DNA from: Sipunculus nudus
Taxonomy: Eukaryota; Annelida; Sipuncula; Golfingiida; Sipunculidae
DNA: 64,000 nt
Assembly: GCA_026874595.1 (NCBI GenBank)
Contig: CM049314.1
Span: 51,567,812 to 51,631,811 of the forward strand
Direction of reading: 5' to 3'
Shown: positions 46,735-57,424 of the stretch, in pieces
How positions within the stretch are numbered: the stretch's first letter is position 1
Layout of the letters: each line of letters begins with the position of its first letter
Program-made: the position numbers and the translations under genes
The notes under the pieces: generated by a model
The model's database searches: none
Told to the model about the DNA's origin: nothing
What the model saw: the letters and a program-made list of their open reading frames with translations, nothing else

Positions 46735-47160
46735 AGAGAGGTGAGAGAATATTCCAGCGGACACAGAAGCGTGTAAATCAGTTTGTGAGACCTATTCCGA
46801 TAAGTGCGGCAATTATAGATTTTGTTCTGGATTTGTGACGGATCTTATATAGTCTTCATTTTACTTTCGGGATTATGACAGGAACTTCACTTTGGGATTA
46901 CGGCGGATTGATTTTGTGAATGAACTGGACTGTTATTCTCTGAGAAGATTTGTGTGAACTGTTCATCTGAATTATGTGCTTTAACGGACTTGTCGCTGTG
47001 GCAGTGGTGGTATCCAGGAACTGTGCACTTTGTTTATTTTACTGTGTGATTGTATTGATTTGCTGTTATACTGCTGTTATACTGTGTGGTTTTATTGATT
47101 TAGAGTGTTGTAATGTTGGGGTTGTTTTAAGAATAAATATTTTGGTTATTTGTTAACAAA
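46735..47160 (+). ncRNA. Possible short TATA-driven transcript (LTR R-U5 or non-coding RNA)
   Basis: The stretch between the TATA box and AATAAA (47132-47137) starts with a GAGAGAGAGGTGAGAG purine run. It has only a 60-codon frame (46974-47156) ending beyond AATAAA, with a hydrophobic, Cys/Val-rich translation and no known domain. The arrangement fits an LTR (U3 with HSE and TATA, R with polyadenylation signal) or a stand-alone short RNA. A GGTTTGGGCTCGTC at about 47244 faintly recalls a tRNA-Pro-type primer-binding site, but no downstream gag or pol and no second LTR is seen. Confidence 0.3.
47132..47137 (+). terminator. Polyadenylation signal AATAAA
   Basis: A canonical hexamer about 400 bp after the predicted start, followed within 40 bp by a T/G-rich stretch (TATTTTGGTTATTTGTT), which is the usual downstream element. 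Confidence 0.4.
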
Positions 47161-47299
47161 AAACACTGACTTCTTTATTCGTTCCCCTTGACATTTCACG
47201 CTTCCTAGTGTTGCGGAATCTGATTTTTTTTATCTCCACGGCAAGGTTTGGGCTCGTCTCGACTGCGTGATCTGTTGATATTAGGTTCCGTAACAAAGA

Positions 47300-47800
47300 A
47301 ATCTGATTGGCTTAGCGCGCGTGTAAACAAACATAGCTATGCGGGGAAAGCTCGTGCGGCACGCAATACAGGAAATATACAGACAGTGGGGGATAACTGA
47401 CCTCAGGCAAGTCAGTATACGGACTGTGTTGAAAGCTGACGATTGCATCGTGTGTATTATGATGGGGGTGAAAAAAAGTCTGTGATACCAAGCGCTTTCC
47501 ACAGCAGTGTAAAGTGACCGGTACCTCGAGGACATCCGTTTGTGCTGGTGATACCTGCAATGTGTTTGGTTAAATATAACACAGGGGGAATTCCATAGAG
47601 ACAGCCCCGTTTGGTGGCCAAACCTGACCAGCGGTTTAATGCAGCGGGTAGTGTAGCGAATAGTTGAGCGTAGCGTAGCCGCTGCTTATGGAGCGTAGGT
47701 ACACATGGAATGTAAAGAAGAAGTGGAAAGGCCGGGTAATATGGATGGTTGGAGGTTATGATAAAACATGCAGGTGTTGATTTATTTTTTTCACAGTCAT
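47300..47800. other. Low-copy DNA, nothing recognised
   Basis: Two overlapping minus-strand frames (82-84 codons) lack domains. CTGATTGGCT and TAAACAAA at 47300-47332 resemble 46350-46376, giving two CCAAT-box-like (ATTGG) segments about 950 bp apart that flank the HSE/TATA unit. Confidence 0.4.
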
Positions 47801-47807
47801 GCTCAGA

Positions 47808-48575
47808 TCAATTGGAACGTATTGTACCTTCAATATAATTTTGAAGGTACACGAATAATTTCTTATTGAATGAGTAATCTCTACTTGGGTCGCCATACAG
47901 AATTAACTGGGTATTGAGAGTTATGTCCAAATCTTGTTCTAGGTTGTGAAGATCTTTCATTTTTACATGATATAAATCACACTCGAGGATATAATTACAG
48001 GCGTCTTCTGTCATGGATCCACATCTACATGCAGGAAGGATTGTCAAAGATGTGACGCTGTGTTAGGTGGTGATTTAATTAGATTGCTACATTTAACTCT
48101 TAAACTTTTATGGTACTAGTATTTGACATTTTCTTTACCCAATAAAATAGTACATAGGTGGTTTCAGGTTTGTTAATAAATTAACGTCTTTAAAGTGCAT
48201 GTACACTGTTACTATTTTGAATTACAATATTAAGGTTATTTCACTTAGTGATAGCATCAGGTAAGAATGATTTTTGATATAGTGATGTGTTGGCGTGATT
48301 TGTGTATATCTCTTCTCATATAGTCATCTACTGCATTGGTACGTGTTGATAAGATTGCTTAAGTAGATTGGAGCTTCATTTTAAAACATTTTGTACAATA
48401 AAATTATTTGCTGGGGTTACCCCTTATTTGTAGAGTATCATAACATATTTCTTGATATAATAAGCTGTGACTGGTACCTTTTACACCTCCAGTGATGATT
48501 CTTGCTGCCTCTAATTGGACTTTCTTGAGTTTGTCCAACAGCTCCTCACTACAGTTATTCCATATAATATATCAG
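47808..48575 (-). pseudogene. LINE ORF2 C-terminal remnant
   Basis: On the minus strand, pieces of a LINE C-terminus appear in order with frameshifts. First comes a segment with EELLDKLKKVQLEAARIITG (about 48480-48550), then LLYQEICYDTLQIR, then an APIYLSNLINTY piece, and YYFIG near 48145. The last piece is an intact 79-codon stretch with CRCGSMTEDACNYILECDLY and a terminal QNYIEGT (47808-48047). The Cys-x-Cys ... His/Tyr-x-x-Cys tail is typical of LINE proteins in molluscs and other invertebrates. The 5' part is missing, as is usual for 5'-truncated insertions. Confidence 0.75.
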
Positions 48576-48959
48576 TGTCAAATCAAACTCTTTTGATTTA
48601 AGCATTACCTATTAGTAATTTAGTATATATGGAATCAGAGTTTTATAGTTGTTGGAATTTAAACTGGCCACTTCTGTCACCGTAGGATAAGATTCTCCAG
48701 GAATTCTATAATTATTTCCAAAATTTTAGTAAACATGCCGGTCTTCTTGGTCGTTTCAAAACAAATCGTCCTCTTTACCTTAACAGACCAATGATTTGGC
48801 CAGGAAAAGACAGAAACGGAAAGATTAATACATATTCGATTAATTTGTTAAGTATTTAAACCACCTAAATCGGTTGCCAGTTGTAGGAAATGCATAAACT
48901 TTTATGATGAGATTTCTCGGAAATTCCGCGGATATTCCTGATTTTACCGAGTGCCGGAC

Positions 48960-48968
48960 ACAAATGGC
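48960..48968. repeat. Target-site duplication of element C, left copy
   Basis: ACAAATGGC, repeated exactly at 62350-62358 immediately outside the opposite TIR. Nine bases, as produced by Mutator-like (MULE) and some other DDE transposases. Confidence 0.85.
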
Positions 48969-49264
48969 GGCTGTGTGTAAAACTCGGAAGTCAGTAGCCG
49001 GAAGTCGGAAGCCAAGGCTTTTTCATAAATATAAAGTGCTAAAACATGCACAAGTTACCTCTAGATCAACACCATTTTAATATCTATTGATAGAATAAAG
49101 TCTGTTCTATCATTCCATGAAGAATCATTTGTTATCCATTTTGTAATCTGAAAGTTATAGACGATTTTGTGCTCGGAAGCCACTCGGAAGCGCCGGGATG
49201 CGGTCCAATTAAATGTGTAAAACTCGAAAGTCACGGAGACGCACTGGTCAACATATGGTCAGTT

Positions 49265-50911
49265 TAGAGCCACATGGCAAATGCAGTTTCATTGCATGCA
49301 TATATTTAAAGTGCTTATGATTGTGCTTGTAATGAGTATATAATACAATACATTGTACATACTAAAATATGATAAAAGAAATCCGAATACGACTTTAAAA
49401 ATACATTTATAAATTACGATATCATTAATATTAAAACAGTTTTCTTATATTTTCCTTATGAGAGCAAATACCCAATATATTTAATATTATCATAATATAT
49501 TGGAAATTCAATATATCCTGATAGGACAACGCTGGAACAGCAACAAACATATGTGTACCGAATAAGACGTAATTACATTAAATGTGTTTTATAACGTGAG
49601 AATTCTACGATATTTTTTTTAAATTAAGATATATCATAGTAAGGGATACAATAGAACAAGTCATATATTACATACTTATACATGTGTGATTATAAAATCT
49701 AATATGTTTTTATGGTTAAGCATAAAGTTGGTTTTAAACAATAAATAAAATATTTTCAACCTTTTCTTTCATACTTATTCAACCATGATATTTATTTTCT
49801 ATTTATATATTTTTATTTTTCTTGATATTTTTACAACATTATTAAAATAATTTAACTTCAAATAAATTGATATTTCAGAAAATTTGAAAATATTTTTATA
49901 ATTCATGTCACTCTCAGACGTTATGTGCGTAATAAGGGCATCTAAAAACAGAATGTGTTCCTAGCTTCAATTAAGGAACTGCACAGAGTGACGATTACAA
50001 CGATCTCGATAAAGAAATTCCTATTTTGTGTTAGGAGGAGATCGTTGAATGTCAAATCTTAGATAAATAATCTCATAAATAGGATCTTATTGACACATAA
50101 GACATGGGAGGCTTCAAGTAAAAGTCTGTATGTTTGGAGGTTAATTGGTACACGTGCCTTAAAGAAGCTACGGATATAGGCATTTTTATCCAACCGGTTG
50201 CTTAGCTAAGATTCATACCTTGAAATTCCATGCATAAAAACTGTTCACGTCATACAATAATGAAATGAATCCTTTCCGATGATTTTTCGACAAATACCGA
50301 TCAAATCAATTACTGTGGAAAATCTGGTTTAATATTTACCGCCAAGATAAAAATGTCAATGATAAATATCAATTATTCCCATTCTTCTTTGATAAAATAG
50401 CAAGTAAACGTCTTTATAAAAAAATCCTTTTCATGCACATGAATATTATCTATACACTCGATCACAATCTTTATTTGATACTTATATATTTACCCTTTTC
50501 GTAATTAAATTGACAAAAAAAAAACAAGTTAACAGGAAGCTTATTCTTAGGCCTGCATGGTAATCACTGAACAATAGTCGGAATTCTATGAAGTAGTGCC
50601 GTTCGTTTTCGGACCGGACTCCCTTCGGACCTCATAGTTGCTTGTATCAGGTTCTGTTATAAAACTGATTATTTAATATCTATAAGAGACTGCTCAACAA
50701 AGCCGTTTTACTCTGTTACGGTTTATTTTCAAACATTTACTGAATCATTTTTGCCAAGCTAAATGTTTTGTTGATGTTTTATTGATTTGTTGTTGAATTT
50801 TATTTCTGTTGGCGCGATTTACATTATGTATATAAAAAGTATTAATGTTTGTGCCGTCTGGTTTTTTTATAAATTTCGGAACATTAATTTTCCGAACATT
50901 GTACATTACAG
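49265..50911. other. Element C interior, left of the retrotransposon
   Basis: AT-rich DNA without open frames or recognised motifs. The last five bases (TACAG, 50907-50911) are the left copy of the LTR element's target duplication. Confidence 0.6.
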
Positions 50912-51082
50912 TGTGATGTACTCTGCTTGAAGAACGAGCTTAACACTTGTATGCCCAAGACTGTGTTTTTATTGTGCCGCACATAAGCGACAAGCGGGAT
51001 ACCTTTTTTGACCATGACCGATCACTTACACGGGCCGCTTAGCTCAGTAACAATATATGTAAACACGGTACAATACATTACA
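50912..51082 (-). repeat. 3' LTR of the Ty3/gypsy element (171 bp)
   Basis: On the minus strand it starts TGTAATGTATTG and ends GAGTACATCACA (TG...CA). It differs from the interrupted 5' LTR at only a few positions (for example CACATAAG against CGCATAAG), so insertion was recent. It is flanked on the left by TACAG, matching 60404-60408. Confidence 0.9.
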
Positions 51083-51093
51083 TCTCCCCTCTT
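51083..51093 (-). promoter_or_regulatory. Polypurine tract
   Basis: The minus strand reads AAGAGGGGAGA immediately before the 3' LTR. This is the expected primer site for plus-strand DNA synthesis by the retrotransposon RT. Confidence 0.8.
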
Positions 51094-51391
51094 CAGATAA
51101 AGTGAGATATGAACACAATACATGAAGTATACTTAAAGGTAAATTGCAGTAAGTCCTGAAACACTTAATGATTGTCCGGTTATATCATTGGGTGGGTATA
51201 GATTTAGTAGCAAGTACAAGTTATCAAACTTAGGCATGTATTAATTGAATAAGCCTGTTTACTGAAATTTAGGGCAATTAGTTAAACTTAACACTACACA
51301 AGGAAGGAGAGGTTACCAGCACATCACTTCCGCAGGTGACTTTACCTCACCTGTCCCTAACTAACGATATGCGAGTTACTGATCTTAAATT

Positions 51392-54300
51392 CTATAAGTT
51401 CAGTCTGTCTGGTGGCTTTACGACCCTTCCATATCTGGTGGTTCTTTGAGAGTTTCGAGGTGATGGCGGTGCGGCTGTGACACTTGGTGTTACTTGCGCT
51501 GAGGAAGGTTCTGGTGATGTGGCTGTTTCCTCATTGTCATACCAATTATGATCAGGAAGCTGATGACGCGACTGGTTAGCAACTGCAGTGCTGGAACGAA
51601 GATCCTGTCTGGTGCGACGGAACAGCTGCTCACCGTTGTTAACAACATAAGAACGTGGAGAACTGTGTGGTTCCACAACAACTCCGGGGGTCCATGTATG
51701 ATGACCAGGATAAGGTGCCATTCTAATTTCCTCTCCAGGTTTAAGTGATGTGCGGGGCTCACTTGCTCTTTTGCGATCATAATAATATTTCTGGTTAGCT
51801 TTATCACTGTCTAAAAGCTGTTCGACTTTCTCTGTGCTATGCCCTGTTGGCATCAGAAGCGTACTAGCTGCTGGTAACAAGTTACGTGGTCTTCTGCCCA
51901 TAAGTAACTGTGCTGGTGACAAACCTACTGACTCTAGGGGGGTTGTCCTATAATCTAATAAGGCAAGGTGTTTGTCTGTAGCCTTTTTCCACAGTTTCTT
52001 GACTGTCTGCACAGCCCTTTCTGCTTCACCATTGGAGTGAGGTGTGTGGGGTGATGACGTCTTATGTATAATGTTGTAGGTCTTGCAGAAAATACTAAAC
52101 TCTTCTGAAGCATACTGGGGACCATTGTCAGTCCGAAGAATGGTAGGTATGCCATGCCTGCTGAACTGTGACTTAAGTGATTCAATAGTTGCGCGACTAC
52201 ACAAGTTCTTGAGTTCATCAACTTCTACAAATTTTGAATAGTAGTCCACTAATAACAAATAATGCTTACCTTCAAGTTCAAAAAGGTCAGAGGCTACTTC
52301 TTGAAATGGAAGCGTTGGAGTCTTTGTTGGTTTCATCGGTTCTCTTGGTAGTCTGTTTTGAAAGTCTGCACATTTGGAACAGTTTTTAACTAGCTCTTCT
52401 ATAGCTGAATTCATCCCAGGCCAGTAGAGTACTTCTCTGGCACGTTGTTTACTCTTGACTATGCCTAGGTGCGACTGGTGCACTAACTTCAGCATATCTG
52501 CATGCATACTGGGAGGAATCACGATACGCATTCCTTTGTATACGATACCATCAAGTATGCTAAGTTGACTTCTAGAGTCCCAATATGGACGTATTGATAT
52601 GGGTACTTCTTTCCTGAAGTCTGGCCATCCTGATTTGATTATTTGTAGCAAGTCACTAAGCTCTGCTGTTGTAAGCTCTTTGATATCAGTGTATTTCTGG
52701 TCACTGACTGATATAAAACTTAGCATGGAGATGGATTCCAGGCTTTCCATCTCTGGTTCACTTTCAGTTAGTTGAGCTCTTGACAAGGTATCAGGCAATT
52801 CCATGTCCTTGCCCCGTCTATACTTAACAGTAAGATCATGCCACTGTAGACGTAGACGCATCCGTTGTAAGCGCATTGGGGTTTCTAGCAATGGTTTCTT
52901 GTATATATCCTCCAGTGGCTTATGGTCATTGTAAACAGTGACGTGTTTACCAAATATATACTGGTGAAACTTTGTACAAGCATGCACAATAGATAACATT
53001 TCCTTTTCAATCTGTGCATACCGTGTTTCAACATCAGTTAATGATCTTGACGAGTATGCGACAGGCTTGTTATCTTGGAGAATAACAGCTCCTAGTCCTG
53101 AGCTACTAGCATCACAAAATATTTCCACTGGCCTTGAAGCATCAAAAAACTGTAGCACTGGCGGGTTGCTGCAAAGTTCCTTAAGCTTGTCATATGCTAC
53201 CTGCTGAGCTGGTTGCCAAGTGAACTCAACATCTGCTTTGAGAAGCTGACAAAGTGGTGCATCTACTTCACTGAGGTTTGGAATGAATTTTGAGAGGTAG
53301 GTGACAAATCCTAAAAAGCGACGGACACCATCTTTGTCTCTGGGCGGCGGCATGCTCTTGACTGCCTGGACTTTAGCTGGGTCTGGTTTGAGACCTTCAC
53401 CTGTGAGTAGATGTCCTACGTAAGGTACACATGATTGTCTGATGTGACACTTAGTGAAGTTCAGCTTCAGATTGTATGATGTAGCTCTTTCTACTACTTT
53501 CCTTAGTACAGCATCATGTTCTTCCATGGATGGAGTGGCAATGAGAATATCGTCCATTATAGCTGTTGCCCCATTTATGCCTTCGAGCATTTCATCCATT
53601 ATGCGCTGAAATAATTCTGGCGCACATTTCAGTCCGAATGGAAGTCTGAGCCAACGAAATCTGCCGATAGGCGTATTGAAGGTTGTCAATATTGATGAGG
53701 CTTCATCAAGTTCAATTTGTAGAAATCCCGATTTTGCATCCAGTACGGACAAAACCTTTGCATTTGGCATCGATGATACAACCTCTTCAATAGTGCGGAG
53801 GGGATAGTGCGCCCGTTTGATTACTTTATTCAAATCACCAGGATCAATACAGATCCGTATCTTGTTGTTTCGTAGAACTGCAACCATGGAACTTACCCAT
53901 TCGGTGGGCTGGTCTACTTTGGCGATGTAGCCATTGTCCACCATTTCTTTTAACTTTTCGATAATTCTAGGCTTCAATGCTGCCGGCTGTCGTCTCACTG
54001 GATGTACCACACCCTTTGCGTCTGGATCTATTTTGATTGTGTATTTGCCTGGCAAAGTACCTGTTGTACGTGCAAGATCTGGAAAGCAGTCGAGGCCTGG
54101 TGGAGTTTCGGGTTTGTTAGTTGCATGGCTGCTAGTGGCGCCATCTATGGCTTGCAGGCGAGCAATCAGACCTAGTTGTTCTGCAGCGGCTCCACTGATT
54201 ATGTTTTCCTGTGAAATGTCCACAATTTCAAACTCAGCCATTGTCTCACAGTGTTTATGCTTGAGGGAGAGATCAACTGCAGCTACTGGTTTAATCCTGT

Positions 54301-55171
54301 GGTTTGAGTATGTACGTAGCACTTTGTTAGATTTCTTAAGCTGACCTTCATGCAGGAGTTGCTGATAACTATCAACAGTTATTGTGTTGCAATGTGCTCC
54401 TGTATCTATGCGGAACTGAACTTTCTGTGACAGAATTTCTATGGACTCTGTCCACTTGTCAGACTCTGTCAGTTCACCGGTTTGTGTCAATTTAATGTCA
54501 AGGACTTCTAGGTCATCAAAAAATTCATCCGGAGCTGGGTCTGGCTCAACATCAATCAATCGGATCAATCGTTTACGACACACAGCTGCCCAGTGATTAG
54601 GCTTTTTGCAGAATGAACAAGATGATCCTTTGGCTGGACATATGCCTGAGTTCCATCTGTGGCGAGAATCTTTGCCACAGTGTGTACATTTACTTTGATC
54701 ATGCTGAGAGCTTAATGTGCGCTTACCAGCTGACTGCTGCTCAGACGGAGCTTTAGACTGTATCTGACCACAATGTGTTTGTGAATGCCGATAGATAGTT
54801 TGCTGACTGTTGAGATCATGAACATTCTTTCTAGGTCCTGTATAATGCTGTTTTGGTCTACCTTTAGGTTTAACAGACAATGAAACTGCTGACAAATGAG
54901 AACCCTCATCTCTAACAATTTTCATTTGTTTCTGTGACATTTCAAACTGCTGGGGTATTTCTATGGCTTTAGCCAAGGTCAATTCCTCACCTTTATCAAG
55001 CAGTCTTTCTTGTACACGTTTTTCACGGACTCCAGCAATGATTGCATCAATAAGCATGTCATCTGGATCACTGTATTCGCAGTCCATTAAAATCAGACGC
55101 AAATCTTTGACAAATCGATCAAAACTTTCTGTTTGTCCTTGTTTACGCTGTTTAAATCTGTGGCGGGGCAA
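51392..55171 (-). CDS. pol: Ty3/gypsy gag (3' part)-pol polyprotein
   Basis: About 1,259 residues. The frame opens at a TTG with no nearby ATG, because it is the downstream part of a gag-pol frame broken near 55160. In order: gag remainder (1-100); two zinc knuckles (162-198, CTHCGKD and CSFCKKPNHWAAVC); aspartic protease with DTGA (256-259); reverse transcriptase (about 375-600) with Asp478 in LDAKSG and the catalytic box MDD (539-541); RNase H (about 680-800) with Asp687, Glu724 and Asp749; integrase HHCC zinc domain (H898, H901, C931, C934) and catalytic core with D962, D1015 and E1049; then a basic Ser/Pro-rich tail. All catalytic residues are present. Such proteins copy the element's RNA into DNA in cytoplasmic particles and integrate it in the nucleus. 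Confidence 0.95.
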   Translation of the reverse strand: MPRHRFKQRKQGQTESFDRFVKDLRLILMDCEYSDPDDMLIDAIIAGVREKRVQERLLDKGEELTLAKAIEIPQQFEMSQKQMKIVRDEGSHLSAVSLSVKPKGRPKQHYTGPRKNVHDLNSQQTIYRHSQTHCGQIQSKAPSEQQSAGKRTLSSQHDQSKCTHCGKDSRHRWNSGICPAKGSSCSFCKKPNHWAAVCRKRLIRLIDVEPDPAPDEFFDDLEVLDIKLTQTGELTESDKWTESIEILSQKVQFRIDTGAHCNTITVDSYQQLLHEGQLKKSNKVLRTYSNHRIKPVAAVDLSLKHKHCETMAEFEIVDISQENIISGAAAEQLGLIARLQAIDGATSSHATNKPETPPGLDCFPDLARTTGTLPGKYTIKIDPDAKGVVHPVRRQPAALKPRIIEKLKEMVDNGYIAKVDQPTEWVSSMVAVLRNNKIRICIDPGDLNKVIKRAHYPLRTIEEVVSSMPNAKVLSVLDAKSGFLQIELDEASSILTTFNTPIGRFRWLRLPFGLKCAPELFQRIMDEMLEGINGATAIMDDILIATPSMEEHDAVLRKVVERATSYNLKLNFTKCHIRQSCVPYVGHLLTGEGLKPDPAKVQAVKSMPPPRDKDGVRRFLGFVTYLSKFIPNLSEVDAPLCQLLKADVEFTWQPAQQVAYDKLKELCSNPPVLQFFDASRPVEIFCDASSSGLGAVILQDNKPVAYSSRSLTDVETRYAQIEKEMLSIVHACTKFHQYIFGKHVTVYNDHKPLEDIYKKPLLETPMRLQRMRLRLQWHDLTVKYRRGKDMELPDTLSRAQLTESEPEMESLESISMLSFISVSDQKYTDIKELTTAELSDLLQIIKSGWPDFRKEVPISIRPYWDSRSQLSILDGIVYKGMRIVIPPSMHADMLKLVHQSHLGIVKSKQRAREVLYWPGMNSAIEELVKNCSKCADFQNRLPREPMKPTKTPTLPFQEVASDLFELEGKHYLLLVDYYSKFVEVDELKNLCSRATIESLKSQFSRHGIPTILRTDNGPQYASEEFSIFCKTYNIIHKTSSPHTPHSNGEAERAVQTVKKLWKKATDKHLALLDYRTTPLESVGLSPAQLLMGRRPRNLLPAASTLLMPTGHSTEKVEQLLDSDKANQKYYYDRKRASEPRTSLKPGEEIRMAPYPGHHTWTPGVVVEPHSSPRSYVVNNGEQLFRRTRQDLRSSTAVANQSRHQLPDHNWYDNEETATSPEPSSAQVTPSVTAAPPSPRNSQRTTRYGRVVKPPDRLNL

Positions 55172-55448
55172 TGCGTTTGTTTTTTCTAGGACGGATATAA
55201 TTCATGAATTTGTCCAGTACTTTAGAGGGATCCTCCTTTTCACCATCCTGCCAGTCTAGAGTTTTATAAATTTCCCTACCTTGTTCGCCTAGCCATGTGC
55301 CGAGCCACCCTGCCTGCTGCTTGGCCGTCTGACCGGAAAGGGGGCCATTAAGTACAAAGTCAACATGGTTTCGAAATCTGTCGAACTCCTGGTACAAATC
55401 TGGCGAGTCCCAGTCGATGTTTGGGTGTTCGAACTGCGCAGTTGCCAT
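55152..55448 (-). pseudogene. gag: Ty3/gypsy gag, N-terminal part, cut by a frameshift
   Basis: A 98-codon frame from an ATG 75 bp after the 5' LTR. It resembles the first part of retrotransposon gag (DWDSPDLYQEFDRFRNHV, then a GREIYKTLDW segment and FMNYIRPRKN). The rest of the same gag domain, including the ESFDRFVKDLR segment, is in the +1 frame of the following pol frame. The break is inside gag rather than between gag and pol, next to an A6 run. A single-base indel is therefore more likely than programmed frameshifting. Confidence 0.8.
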
Positions 55449-55504
55449 ATTCCTGTGCCTGACAGTTTAAACTGGCTTTTTAGTTCAGGGTTTGTAGAAA
55501 ATTA

Positions 55505-55522
55505 TCCCATTATCTGACACCA
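55505..55522 (-). promoter_or_regulatory. Primer-binding site, tRNA-Leu type
   Basis: Directly after the 5' LTR the minus strand reads TGGTGTCAGATAATGGGA. The first ten bases (TGGTGTCAGA) are complementary to the 3' end (TCTGACACCA) typical of eukaryotic tRNA-Leu; the remainder matches loosely. Confidence 0.7.
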
Positions 55523-55632
55523 TGTGATGTACTCTGCTTGAAGAACGAGCTTAACACTTGTATGCCCAAGACTGTGTTTTTATTGTGCCGCGCATAAGCG
55601 ACAAGCGGGACCCCTTTTTTGACCATGACCGA
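55523..55632 (-). repeat. 5' LTR of the Ty3/gypsy element, gene-proximal half
   Basis: This half runs from ACATCACA (minus-strand LTR end) to the insertion point of element B. The last nine plus-strand bases (CATGACCGA, 55624-55632) are element B's target duplication. The other half resumes at 60343. Confidence 0.9.
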
Positions 55633-55648
55633 GGGAGGGTATAAATTC

Positions 55649-56606
55649 GGCAGTGTGTAAAACCCGGACCCCACGGATCCCGGACCCCCAAAACCTATTT
55701 CCACACTGTCGATTTTATATACAGATAAAAGCACCCCTGTTGCTGATATAAGAACAAAGTAAAGTCACCTAATGTTAAAACTTTGTAAATAACCATTTCA
55801 ATGAAAGATTTAAGTATACAAAATATTTTGCTGGAGACGGACCCCAACTGCTTGACTAAGGTGAATGTTACATTTTGACGGACCCTAGTAAACGCCGCTC
55901 ATATTTTCATTTATGACTCCATGAGAAAGAATAAACACTCGTGTCAAACATTAAATATGATTATTTGTTATTTTACGTGAAAATATTATATAGTGCAGGC
56001 ACACTCGGAGAGATTTATTTTAAGTGCGCCAGCGGTCATTGCATGCGGACCTGAGACTGATAGGTTTCGTGTTCCATTCATGAACAACCATCCGATTTAA
56101 AGTTGGTAATAACATAATTACCCAAAGGAATGGTTGATTACTTGCATTGTAAGAAACTCCAGGTACAAACATAATGATTTTATAAATGTTCTTATTATTT
56201 TGTTATTACGATAAACATGAAACAAATAGCAAATATAAGAATATGAAGAAAAAGTAAGACAACATGAAAATATATAAAGAAATAAAAACAGAATAACTTA
56301 ATCACATGGGTGTTATGCCTAAACGTGATGTTAAAATATGTACTAAAGAAATGGTAAAACAACGAGTAAAAGCAAGGGGTCCTTGGGATCCGTGAGGTCA
56401 GTGCGCCAGGGTCCGTAAGTGTTAATTATAAATTTTATGCAAAACTTGCCATTTTTATGGATTTTTAACACACATAATATAAAATACGTCTTTAGATACC
56501 ATTCTGCTAATTATCTCGACAAATTACCTTGAAAGTTTTAAGAATTATAAATTTTTCTTGGGGTCCGGGATCCGGGGTCCGTGGGGTCCGGGTTTTACAC
56601 ACTGCC
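55649..56606 (+). mobile_element. Element A, copy 1 (MITE-like, 958 bp)
   Basis: The ends are GGCAGTGTGTAAAACCCGG and its reverse complement, followed inward by C-rich repeats of CGGACCCC and CGGATCCC. It sits in element B's left TIR. The flanks GTATAAATTC (55639-55648) and GTATAATTC (56607-56615) are a 9-bp target duplication in which the left copy has gained an A, as shown by B's intact right end. No coding frame. Its interior matches copy 2 in reverse (CCCCTGTTGCTGATATAAG, CAAAATATTTTGCTG). Confidence 0.85.
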
Positions 56607-57298
56607 GTATAATTCGCTGATCAGCGCGCTGATCAGCGGTCTGCAGTATAAAACGCTGATCAGCGCGCTGATCAGCGACCTTTCAATTAAAGCATTAATT
56701 TCAGGCAAATTAGCCCCCATAAAGCAACCTTCGACTAGTTTGTGATTAAATATGATTAAACGCACCTTTTCTATCAATGTTTCGTATTATCAAACATATG
56801 CATATATTTTATTGTGTTAATTATTATACATGAAACGCAACCTACCTGCCAGTGACTATTTCGCTGATCAGCAGCGCTGATCATCGACCTTTCAATCCAA
56901 GCATTAATTTCAGGCAAATTAGCCCCAATATAACAATCTCTATGACTATTATGTGATTAAGTGTGATCTGAAGACACATGTTCTATAAGTATTTCGTATT
57001 TACAAACACACGAATACATTTTTAATGTATTACTTATTATGCATGAAACCTTTCTACCACCTATTATTACGCTGATCAGCAAACTGCGCAATCGCTTGAC
57101 GATGATCAAGTGCTCATCGGCAACGATTTACGTATTTCTTGACTATGATAACTGTCATAGTAATTCTCTATAATGGTAACATAGAGGACTCCCAGTTGTT
57201 TTACCTATTTCCTGTGAAAACGGAATGATTGCCAATACATCGTACCACATACAATTTACAAATATCCGTTCCCCACCGACCACTCGGAGATATTAGCT

Positions 57299-57318
57299 GA
57301 CAGTAGGGGGCGCTGCAG
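57299..57318 (+). promoter_or_regulatory. CTCF-like core in the left TIR of element B
   Basis: GACAGTAGGGGGCGCTGCAG matches the CTCF pattern CAGTAGGGGGCGCT. The mirrored site is at 59621-59640 in the right TIR, so the element carries two convergent-type copies about 2.3 kb apart. Sequence is direct; binding is inference. Confidence 0.4.
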
Positions 57319-57424
57319 TAATTTGTTGGTAGGTGTTAACCGGCCAGATGATAGAAAAAGCTGAGATATATACTAAATTAGTTTGAATGTATTTAAAAAT
57401 TTGAATTTATTTACAATATCATGC

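Noticed and set aside
46735-47290. A complete LTR retrotransposon driven by the heat-shock promoter
   Set aside because: No second LTR, gag or pol follows, the possible primer-binding site is weak, and the DNA beyond 47.3 kb is unrelated up to a minus-strand LINE. Kept only as a promoter-like segment.
53934-54344. 136-codon plus-strand frame inside pol
   Set aside because: It is antisense to the protease and reverse transcriptase region of the retrotransposon; no independent support.
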